NCBI GenBank assembly: GCA_011799875.1
Contig: CM022301.1
Coordinates: 11,303,570 to 11,367,569 of the forward strand
DNA length: 64,000 nucleotides
Direction: 5' to 3'
From: Thinopyrum elongatum
Lineage: Eukaryota > Streptophyta > Magnoliopsida > Poales > Poaceae
Part shown: one piece after another, positions 55,761 through 64,000 of the stretch
Layout of the letters: every line of letters starts with the position of its first letter
How positions within the stretch are numbered: the stretch's first letter is position 1
Made by a program: the position numbers and the translations under genes
Notes under the pieces: model-generated
Databases searched by the model: none
What the model was told of the DNA's origin: nothing
What the model saw: only the letters and a program-made list of their open reading frames with translations

Positions 55761-58284
55761 GCTGAAAGACAGAATAGCTAATAATCAATAATTTTTTTGA
55801 TATGAGCACTCAAAATATTTGAAAGCAAACACGGGGATAATAATAGGATAAAGCCATAAGAAATAGCTTGGTCTAACTGTGAACTGTAAAACAAATATGT
55901 AGCCTTAGTAGTCTTAGAATATTGTAAATAAATGAAGATATGTAATTATAAGAGGAATCATGTAACCAGAAAGAAATCTAATTTAATAGGCAACCTAAAA
56001 TATTGTTGGTAAGCATACTAATGAAAGGAAAACATCTGATTTATCACTAACAATCTCATAGCAAAATAACCAGAAAAGCAAATTGGAGTCCTTCGCAAAT
56101 TGTGGTATGTGTTTATTAACCGCAGTACAATGACTTGCTCACTTAGAGTCCTTCGCATAAAGTCATGAACCGTGGTCCAATACATTTTTTATTTCTCTGA
56201 TACACCTCTCATTAAATAAATGGATCCGGCTCAGAAAAATATATACTAATTGTCAACAAAAGGTAGAGCAGTTCCTTTGGAAAGGGCAAAAGGGAATAAA
56301 AGCACGGCTAAAATACATACCATTCATGCCCACTCTCAACAATTTCTGCATCTCATCATAACTAAAACCTGATTCGCATCTAATCAGAACCAAAAACCAG
56401 TTAACACCTCGATCAATGCCAGCATTTAAAATCTGAACACCCTAAAATCCTGTAATGCAACAACAAAGAAATCTGAATAGTGGCAAGTACTACTTACGTT
56501 TGTTCTCCTTCATTCTCCGGCTTGCCCTCTCTTCTGCCTCCCTATCCTACAATACAACAACCAAGAAATAGAGCAATTAATCATAAGCACGTAGCAATAA
56601 GACCAGAAAGATTGGGGTCAGCTGAACTAATAGTAAGCAGGAGGCACGACGAAGATCAAGAATTTACAGGCATCTTGTGCAAACATGCAACATAGCACCA
56701 TTGCAGCACTGCCGCAAGTATCGACCACTCATTACAATATCATGACAGAATGCTCGTGTGGCCATTCTTATCCCAAGATATGCCACCTTCTTCTATGTGG
56801 CATATTCTAATGCAAGTATGGACCAAGATATATTCTAATTACTTGCCAGCACTCCAAGATAATTAGAGAACATGCAAGTATGGGCCAGCGAATCTATTAT
56901 ATGTACAGGCACAAAAGATAAAGTGGATACCCAGCCAATTAGCTAAAACTGTAAAGAAAAACAATTAAACACCCAACTATACTTCCACTGAAACTATTGC
57001 AGCATAAGTAGTTTTTATCTCTTGGTCTGCACCAATGGACCCAAGGTATCATGCTCTTGTGTTAGAGAATACCATGTTTTCTTTTTTTATTCTTTGTTTA
57101 TCTTGGCATGTGAAATGCAATTCACCACTTTGTACTCTGACCTGTTTTGCCCATACACCAAAAGCACCAGAAGGCTAACATAAACAAAAAACAGGAGGCA
57201 ACAATTAATTAAAAAAAACAGAGGATATGCTAATGAATTCGAAGTAAACATTTGGAAATATCCCTAATGGTAAATCTATCACGAGAAGTTTCTTATGATT
57301 CTTTGTAGCATTTTTTGGAGAGCATCAAACATGTAATCAAATAATTCTTTGTAAACATGCATCCAAATTCATACCAACAAGGGGGCAGCAGATCAACACC
57401 CCCTGCAGTAAACAAACAGCCACCCCTGGCAGTACTGCAAAAGAAATCAAGTAACTGAGATAAGCACTGAAATAGACATAGAATATTTGAACAATTAGCA
57501 TGGCGAACATGCTCATTTCGGCAAGTACATCCTATAATCTACTTGTGCACCACAATGGCCAATCGCAAGCCCCAACTCATGTAATCCTACAATCCAGGTC
57601 TGCAAAAAAAAAATCATCATGAACAAAAGGAAATGAAAACATGAACTGCTTGCTGGATTTAGCAGGAAAAACATGTGTCAAGCATAGCTAACAAGCATGA
57701 TGTAGTAGCAAAAATAAGCACTATTACTACCATCAACAAAACTGTACTACAACCACCCATAAACAAGCGAGTAGGAATTAGAACTAAAAAGAGGAAGGTA
57801 TATTTTCCCTATTTAAACCCCAACCACTTAACATAAGTACCAAAAGCTGCGAGCCTAATTAACCTAATAGCCTAACATTAAGCCCTCAACTTAGCAAATA
57901 GTTGAAGATTTACCGCAACCATATAGATCTAATAGCAGCAGTCCTAACCAATGCCAATAAATAAACTACCACTATTTTCTCCCCTAAATAAACCGCAAAC
58001 AATTAACATAAGCATCAAATCCGTCACCCTAATTAACCTAATAGGTTAACACCTATCTCTCTCTAATGAAACAATTAACATAAGAATCAAACACATCATG
58101 TATCACTGCAAGACAGTACAAATTTCACACTCTAAATCTAATCAAAACTAAAAACCATATAGCATATGGATAAATGCCAGCATTTAGAATCACATATTTG
58201 TTCTTCATCTTTTCTTTCTCAGATCTACACATGCCATGTTCAGGAAAATCACAAATTAGGGGCCAATAACGTGAGTAAGAGAGA
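55761..58284. other. AT-rich, no gene seen
   Basis: Long AT-rich stretch with only short frames. Possible intron material of captured genes. 57840-58090 repeats the phrases CTAATTAACCTAATAG and CAATTAACATAAG at about 170-200 bp spacing. Confidence 0.5.
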
Positions 58285-58302
58285 GGGGGGGGGGGGGGGG
58301 GG
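58285..58302. repeat. Poly-G tract, 18 bases
   Basis: Uninterrupted G run after GAGA repeats. The length is uncertain in any sequencing method. Confidence 0.9.
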
Positions 58303-58870
58303 CAGGAGGAGGGGGTAATCAACCCTTAACGACCTCGAGCTGCTGCTGCTCCTCTTCCTCTGTGCAGCCCTCATCTCCAGAGCCGCCGGCGCAATGGGAG
58401 GGCTCCTCCGCCTAGCGCCGCGTGCCGGCCCGCCTGCGCGTCGGGGAATCGTCGGATCCGCCCGGATCCAGGCACAACGAGGGTCACCGGAGGAGCAGCG
58501 AGGCGAGCTCGGGACGGGCCTCCATGGCGGCCTCCTGGCGGCGGGGCTCGTCTGCGGGGGAGAGAGATGGGTGAGGGAGTAGGGGAGGAGAGGAGAGAGA
58601 GCGGTGGCGCAGGGGCTCACCATAGCCGCGGGTGTCCACGTCCACGGCGGCCATCGCCGCCGTTGCCTCCCTTTGCCCTCGAGTGGAGCGCCGCCGCCTG
58701 CGCGCACCGGCCGGCCTGCACCTGATCCAGAGGGGAGGTGGGTGCGTGGTGGAGCAGTAGAGGGTGGGTGGTGGCGGCTAGGGTTGAGAGGGAGGAGACG
58801 GGAGAGAGAGAGGAGAGGGGAGGAGGCGAGAGGAGGGGAGACGGGGCGCTCGGGACTTATTCTCTCTCGC
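58303..58870 (-). other. GC-rich block, possible captured first exon
   Basis: Abrupt change to GC-rich sequence. A minus-strand frame (58249-58707) contains RRRWPPWTWTPAAM followed by a GTGAGC donor-like site near 58618, and purine-rich GAGAGAGGAG upstream, as in grass 5' exons. No domain is recognisable, so this remains a guess at a captured promoter-proximal exon. Confidence 0.3.
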
Positions 58871-59400
58871 GCTGCTACAGTAACCCATGGTGAAACTGTT
58901 CATGGCGCAAAAAAGGAGACGTGGAGGGCGCGGTCCTGCCTAGCACTTCTTGAGTCTTTATATGTTCAATGTTCTCGGTTTCCTGTATTGCAGGTGTTCT
59001 CTCATGCCAACACTCAGTCGAAACACAAAGGATACTAATAGAAAATTCCTTTAGTCTATCGAGAAAATTGCGTCCACTTTCAAGTGCTATGCAATGTGTC
59101 GTCCACTTTCTGCACTTTTCTTACGGTTACAAAAATTAAAACAAAACAAAGCCTCCAATCAAATATGAACATGGATTGAGATTCTAATTTCTTCAGTACT
59201 GGAAAGCTTAGATGTGTGCAAAAAGAAATTGTCTGCAGTAATCGGCAGAAAATTAATTTTGCATTTAGTACATGTGTGTATGTTTCAGCGCTAAAAGTTA
59301 GCAGTGTGTGCTCTATTAATTTGCAGCAATATCTTAGAGGAGAAATAATTGTAAAGAAAACAATAGGAAGAGGAATTAGCGGATCTGGACAGATCACGTA
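58871..59400. other. No gene seen
   Basis: AT-rich sequence without notable structure; probably intron of the polygalacturonase-like fragment next to it, since that exon ends in a donor facing this region. Confidence 0.4.
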
Positions 59401-59640
59401 CCTAGGAGCCGAGGATGATGGTGCCATGGTGCAGGAAGAGCGTGAAGCGGCTGGTCAGGTTGAAGCTCCACGTGAGCCATCTCCCTACTGGCACCTCCAG
59501 CCTGTTGTTGCCACCACCGCTCTCCTCCAGCACAGCTACCATGCGTCGTGTTGGAGGTAACCCCGTCGACAATGCCCCCGAAGGTCCAAACTCGTCCATC
59601 GACACTGTTACCATGAGCCTCTCTGCCGTGCCCACGCCTC
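59401..59640 (-). pseudogene. GH28 polygalacturonase-like first exon, frameshifted
   Basis: On the minus strand the fragment reads MVTVSMDEFG in one phase, GIVDGVTSNT in a second, then LEVPVGRWLTWSFNLTSRFT and LFLHHGTIILGS in the first again. These are the conserved N-terminal landmarks of plant polygalacturonase-like pectin hydrolases (FGAxGDGxTxNT; PxGxWLTGSFNLTSHFTLFL). Two compensating indels separate the phases. The frame ends in TAG at 59402-59404 directly before GTACGT; the codon is expected to be Gln (ILGSQ), so CAG|GTACGT became TAG|GTACGT with the splice donor kept. The catalytic domain is absent. Confidence 0.75.
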
Positions 59641-60955
59641 TGCTGACCCACCTGCCGCGCCCGCGCTAGGAGCCCAGACGACAAATCGCTGCCTGCCGAC
59701 GCACATCGTTTTGCCCTGCTGCATTGATGTTCCGCAATCAATCTCCGATGTTCATCCGCGCTCATCTTCCTCCGTTGACCATGGTATGCCGGAGATGTGG
59801 AGCCCTCGATGTGAGACTGGGAGACGTTGCGACGACAGCCCAGAGTCCCGGCGGCGCCCTCGTATGTTAATCGCGGTGCGGACGAGCAGACCCAGGCACC
59901 TGGATACAAAGAAGAACGTGGACGCCGTCCTATTCGTGTGGGGAGGCAAGGCAACAGCCGGCGCAATGCAGATAGATGATGTGGGGCGGCGATGTAGCAG
60001 GGGAGGCCGCATCACATGGACAGGAGGATTGGGGCATCATGGGGACCTGTGAAGAGGGGGCTGCGGAGGCCACGGCGCCGAGGCGCTGCTGGGAACCAGC
60101 GGACGGCAGCGTCAACGTGTTTGCACACGAACACGTCACCGTATACCTTCAACGTCGAGGGTGATGCACCGCAGCTCACGTCGAAGAAGACCCGTCCGGA
60201 AGCGCGGTACGCTAGCAATCCGGCATGTACTTTTCAGGACCCGAAACCCCACGCGCCTGGGAGGGACCCCGTCTGGACGCGCGGCGGCTATGGGCTGCCT
60301 TCGCCCGCCCTTAGAGCCTCGAGGATCGCTGCCCTTCAACACAAGAGAGAGAAAGAACTGGGGAGAGATGTAAAACTAGGGTAAAAAGTAGATGGGTTTT
60401 GCGATTGTGTGTTGTTTCAATCAGCCGTCACCCCCTAACATATATAAAAGGCGGCTGGACTTCCTGTACAAGTAAAGAATTCATCTAGGCTTTCCTTACA
60501 AGAAAATTTACATCAATTCACGTCCTACAGTTCTAGTTTCAGTTCAACTCGGATTCAGCCCGAATCTGTCCCATACTTTTGTCCTGCTTCTTGCGTGGGC
60601 TGTAGAAATCGCATACTAACTCGGATTGAGTCGAGTTCAACATCAAACATGTCCGCCTCGATGATCTGCATGATACATCGCGTGCCACTTCTCCTTTTAA
60701 GGCCGTCTTTATGACTTTTAGGGCCCATCTTTAACTATGGGTCGGATTCAATTATACTGTTTTCTGAACTGTTCGAGTCTTGTAACAACTTTGCAGGTTG
60801 TATACTTTCTCCGATGATGATGACTCCAAAAGAAAAATTGACCGTTTCGATGTTACGCACAACTTCCGTGTAGAACACTTTTCCATCTGAGGTCATCTGA
60901 ATAATATTTCGAGCCAATCTCCAACTTCTGGTCGGATTGACTTTGACAGCTTCCA
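59641..60955. other. No confident gene
   Basis: GC-rich to 60370 with open frames on several phases (for example 59711-60052 plus, 59394-59966 minus) that show no domain. It may be the upstream region of the polygalacturonase-like fragment. 60400-60955 is ordinary AT-balanced sequence. Confidence 0.4.
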
Positions 60956-61290
60956 CTTTTCCGGCAAGCCTTTTTGTGGCAAGCTTTCCACGCCGGCAAG
61001 CTTTCCACCCCGGCAAGCTTTCCACACCGGCAAGGTTTTCACCTCGGCAAGCTTTCACACCAGCAAGGTTTTCACTCCGGCAAGGTTTCCACTCCGGCAA
61101 GCTTTCACACCGGCAAGATTTTCACCCCAGCAAGCTTTACACCGACAAAATTTCCATCCCGGCAAGCTTTCACACCGGCAAGTTTTCACGTCGGCAAGCT
61201 TTTCGCGCCGGCAAGCTTCCCACGCCGGCAAGCTTTTTATTTTGCCGGCAAGCTTTTTACTCGGCTGGCAAGCTTCATTCAGTCGGCAAA
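60956..61290. repeat. CCGGCAAGCTTTCCAC minisatellite
   Basis: About seventeen units of 15-21 bases, each with CGGCAAG(C/G)TTTC, often preceded by CCACACC or CACCC. HindIII-type AAGCTT sites recur in most units. Long frames on both strands (for example plus 60937-61392) are explained by the repeat. Confidence 0.9.
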
Positions 61291-61799
61291 AGCCGAATAA
61301 CTCACGCGACCCATCAGACACCACCTAGGTGGGTGTCTGGTCCCTCGCGTCACTTTTTCACTCAGGACCAGTCCGTAAAGTGTTGCCTCTAACTTTTGCA
61401 TACGAACTCGGATTGGGATGATTTTTATATCAAAATCAATCGATTCGACGAGACGAAGACAATTCATGTTGAAAGTTTTCTCATATGAGGCCATCTTGAG
61501 GGCGTAATCAGCCGAATAGTGTTCTGGATACAAAATCTCAGTACTTCGAGCACAAGTTCAGCCTTAGAGATGAGATCGGATGGCTAGGGCCCAAATATCA
61601 AAGTTTCTCCTTTTGATGATACGGAACTTTCTCACTTTAAGCACTTTTCCATTTGAGGCCTTCTTAATTATGTTTTTGACCATGCCAAAATCTGGTGTCA
61701 ACACAATGGAGGTCACATCAGGCGCGATCTGAGAGGGAGAAGAGAGATGCGGCGGGGGTCGCGACATGCATGCGTTACCCTCAGATTTGGTTTTTTTTG

Positions 61800-61955
61800 C
61801 AGGTTCTTCTGTCGCATTATGTGCGTTGTTTGCAGTCTGGTTTCATTTGGTCGGGGGAAAACCAGGGGAGGGATACGTGGGTAGCGGGACGACGGGCGGA
61901 CCAAGGTCAGGAGCGAAACATAACGGAACGGGAGAGGAAACCTTACTTATTTTTT
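61800..61955 (-). repeat. Helitron 5'-end repeat, copy 1
   Basis: This segment (GGTTCTTCTGTCGCATTATG ... GGAAACCTTACTTATTTTTT) is a direct duplicate of 62443-62603. On the minus strand its right edge reads ACTTAAAAAATAAGTAAGG, a Helitron 5'-proximal sequence. It is cut off by the AT microsatellite. Confidence 0.75.
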
Positions 61956-61958
61956 AAG

Positions 61959-61960
<2 letters not shown>

Positions 61961-62030
<70 letters not shown>
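61961..62030. repeat. (AT)35 microsatellite
   Basis: 70 bases of uninterrupted AT. Confidence 0.97.
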
Positions 62031-62032
<2 letters not shown>

Positions 62033-62110
62033 TTGATAAATACCTGTGCGTTGCAACGGGAGTATAAAACATTCTAGTAGATTAGCCCGTGATTGCACGT
62101 CTATTATTAC
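62031..62110 (-). mobile_element. Degenerate Helitron 3'-end-like sequences
   Basis: CCTGTGCGTTGCAACGGGAG (62043-62062) and, slightly further, CTAGTAGATTAGCCCGTG (62074-62091) resemble the grass Helitron 3' hairpin end seen at 45917. Neither is perfect. They suggest a small Helitron nested between the two 5'-end repeats. Confidence 0.4.
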
Positions 62111-62442
62111 ATTGATGCGCTAAAATCTTAGCAAGTTTTTGTATGCAATCGCCATAATTTACCTGTCACCTTATTGTTAAGCACTTATTTGGTAAGAATT
62201 TATTGACTTACCAAAGAAAATATGTCTTTATCTTGGTAAGTTAATAAAAAATGGGGCAATTGATTTCATTTTAGGGAAAATCGGTGGGAGGAAAATCAGA
62301 GGGAGGAAAAAATCAAAGAGGAGAAGGAAAGAGGTGGACGTATATAAAGAAGGTTGGACGAAAAAGAGGTGAAATGAGAACCTTACGTTCTTTTTAAGTA
62401 GTAATAGAGATATAGAGATATATATATATATATTTTTTCGCT

Positions 62443-62613
62443 GGTTCTTCTGTCGCGTTATGTGCGTTGTTTGCAGTCTGGTTTCGTTTGGTCATGGGAA
62501 AACCGGTGGAGGGATACGTGGGTAGCGGGACGATGGGCGGACGAAGGTCAGGAGTGAAACATAACGGAATGGGAGAGGAAACATTACTTATTTTTTTAGT
62601 ATAGAGATAGAGA
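62443..62613 (-). mobile_element. Helitron 5' terminus and second copy of the 5'-end repeat
   Basis: The minus strand starts TCTCTATCTCTATACTAAA with A as preceding base, as Helitrons do. The next 150 bases duplicate 61800-61955 with about ten differences. A third, shorter 5'-like start (TCTCTATATCTCTATTACTA on minus) lies near 62400-62420. Confidence 0.55.
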
Positions 62614-63327
62614 TTACGCCGCCCCTCAAAAAATTTCAAGAAAAGTCTCTGATAGCGATTGAGTGATTCCATTACACTTACCTATTTATCCTACATTTAT
62701 TTGTTAGGCCAGACATCTGACTTTTCCTTTCTTTTCTTTTACTAGTTGTTCTGATGCATATGCAGAGAATGCAAGAAAAAATAGAGTTAAGTGCTATCTA
62801 CAGATTCGAGAGTTGACTTTTACAAGTTCTTCAGATGCATATGCAGCGAACGCAACAAAATAGTGTCTACTTACCTGGGATTGTCAAACGAATGAGGGTT
62901 GGAGATTCTGGGAGAAGCTGGGAAGGGGGCCAATTCTATCAGAATCGGCCAAAAGAACTAGCCCTTAAGTGGTATCTACAGATTCAAGAGTCGACTCTTC
63001 TATAGCAAGATCAATTAATCCCCTAGTAAATAATAGATGATACAAAGCACTGCATTTTTTTGGGAGATAAACTTTTCTATCTTAGTCCATGAAAGTGCAA
63101 ATCTTTAACATGTATTTCTCTTTTGGGAAAACTTGCAAATATGTTTAAGATATAAAAAAATAGGACGCTAATATAGACGGAACGTTGCCTCAGGGAGGTT
63201 CCCCGAGGGAACGATCGTTACCCCGGACAGGTAGAAACGAGCAAACGATTTCTTTCGCTAACACATACGAGCGCGAACCAATGTGATATCCCTCGCTATA
63301 TACCACCATGTCATCCACATTGAACAA
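62614..63327. other. No gene seen
   Basis: A diverged direct repeat is present: AGTGCTATCTACAGATTCGAGAG near 62792 and AGTGGTATCTACAGATTCAAGAG near 62968, and TTCTGATGCATATGCAGAGAATGCAA / TTCAGATGCATATGCAGCGAACGCAA near 62748 and 62830. Nothing coding. Confidence 0.5.
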
Positions 63328-63348
63328 CCCCCCCCCCCCCCCCCCCCC
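63328..63348. repeat. Poly-C tract, about 21 bases
   Basis: Uninterrupted C run. The length is uncertain. Confidence 0.9.
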
Positions 63349-64000
63349 TGCGGGCCCCCCCAACCGAACGTGAGCGCGGCCAATGAAACGAGCAAGGTTA
63401 ACGGGACTATCAGGCCTGAAAAACCTGAGATCTGCACAGGACGGCAATGTGCACACCATGGTAAAAAATCTCATAAAATACCCATATCAATTTGAGAAAA
63501 AAAACACAACTGCCATATCCAACGCACAAAACTGCACCACACATGTATAGCACGCGCTGGCGGATTATCTGCGTGACTACAAGCAGCAAGCGATGACGTG
63601 GTCGTAATAAATAAAGTGCACCTTTTTATTTTGCTAAACCGTGCAATAGTTTATCCTCGGTAATTTTGTTAAGTTTTTTAAACAGGTAAATTTGGTGGTT
63701 AATTTTGGATTAACTCTATCAGATTTCAGTGAGCACCAAAATGGGTTAATAGGTGGCAAGCTAATTTCTCCCCTCGGTTGACAAACCAATGTATCAACCC
63801 GTAGGTATAACATCCCTAGTCTCAGTCAACCAACACTGCAACATAAATTAAGAACCCACTTGTGCGCCCCAACGGTTCTAGTGAGGTTGTCAACCTCACT
63901 AGTTTTTCTAGTTGCAACAAGCTATGAACAAACAATGATAATAAAAAGTACTTTTGTATTTTCGGATTAATTAATTGTAAAAAAAGTGCATGTAAAAAAA
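63349..64000. other. No gene seen; contains a perfect short palindrome
   Basis: The words CTAGTGAGGTTG and CAACCTCACTAG meet at 63878-63902 with one base between them, a perfect 12 bp inverted repeat. GAGGTTGTCAACCTC-like text occurs near element borders in Triticeae repeats, so another element may begin here. No coding frame. Confidence 0.5.

Larger units (their letters stand above)
49163..62613 (-). mobile_element. Probable Helitron with captured gene fragments
   Basis: The 3' end is at 49163. A candidate 5' end is at 62613, where the minus strand reads A then TCTCTATCTCTATACTAAA, a common grass Helitron start. Between them are a Rep/helicase N-terminal remnant (52423-52752) and pieces of at least two cellular genes in minus orientation with introns retained, typical for Helitron capture. 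Further Helitron-like ends at 61.9-62.4 kb show nested or tandem copies, so the true extent could be shorter. The pairing of ends is inference. Confidence 0.5.

Noticed and set aside
60937..61392. 151-codon plus frame with FHPGKLST repeats
   Set aside because: It is a translation of the CGGCAAGCTTTC minisatellite.
1..64000. CRISPR arrays, rRNA, tRNA, bacterial operons
   Set aside because: No regular spacer arrays with conserved short repeats, no rRNA cores and no convincing tRNA cloverleaf were seen; the repeats and introns are those of a plant nuclear genome.

Overview
The window is plant nuclear DNA, almost certainly from a large-genome grass of the wheat/barley/Aegilops type. It is a stack of nested transposable elements: an Angela/BARE-like Copia LTR, Gypsy LTRs of a common Triticeae style, CACTA elements with 'TATGCCGACGGC' and 'TTGCCGAG' subterminal repeats, and Helitron ends of the grass type. 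I found no intact ordinary host gene and no rRNA, tRNA or CRISPR. These assignments come from reading motifs, not from database searches.

Layout. 1-7375: a decayed Copia element on the minus strand with a 2 kb LTR (5328-7375); the left edge carries a piece of the same LTR in the opposite orientation. 7376-8758, 26075-26225 and 32766-34750 appear to be pieces of one older 'host' segment, probably the interior of a CACTA element that ends near 36905. It holds small plus-strand genes separated by arrays of long hairpins. 8759-26069: a complete but non-coding Gypsy-type retrotransposon with two 476 bp LTRs and target duplication CCCCT, inserted into one of those small genes. Nested in it, 10510-21085, is a complete CACTA transposon (target duplication TCG) with two minus-strand genes: a transposase broken by one stop codon and a seven-exon second gene that reads open throughout. 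26226-32765: a second Gypsy element, minus strand, with one truncated LTR and a Mutator-like MITE inside (28379-29260).

34750-36905: the CACTA terminal region, split by a 5'-truncated LINE (about 35327-36861) with a 12 bp target duplication. 37115-45446: a complete Mutator-like element (MULE), 9 bp target duplication ACATGTGTG, carrying a MURA transposase, a plant-mobile-domain (PMD) gene and a small plus-strand gene behind a cluster of E2F-type sites. MURA and the PMD gene keep frame and splice sites over their full length and are broken only by six nonsense codons, at least five of which fit C-to-T changes. 45917-62613: Helitron territory, with a well-formed Helitron 3' hairpin end at 49163, a candidate 5' end at 62613, a Rep remnant at about 52.4-52.75 kb, and gene fragments that look captured (clathrin heavy chain; a GH28 polygalacturonase-like first exon). 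The last 1.4 kb is anonymous repeat-like DNA.

The strongest candidates for something undescribed are the two homologous hairpin arrays, whose arms differ between copies yet stay paired, and the MULE that combines MURA, PMD and an E2F-site promoter.
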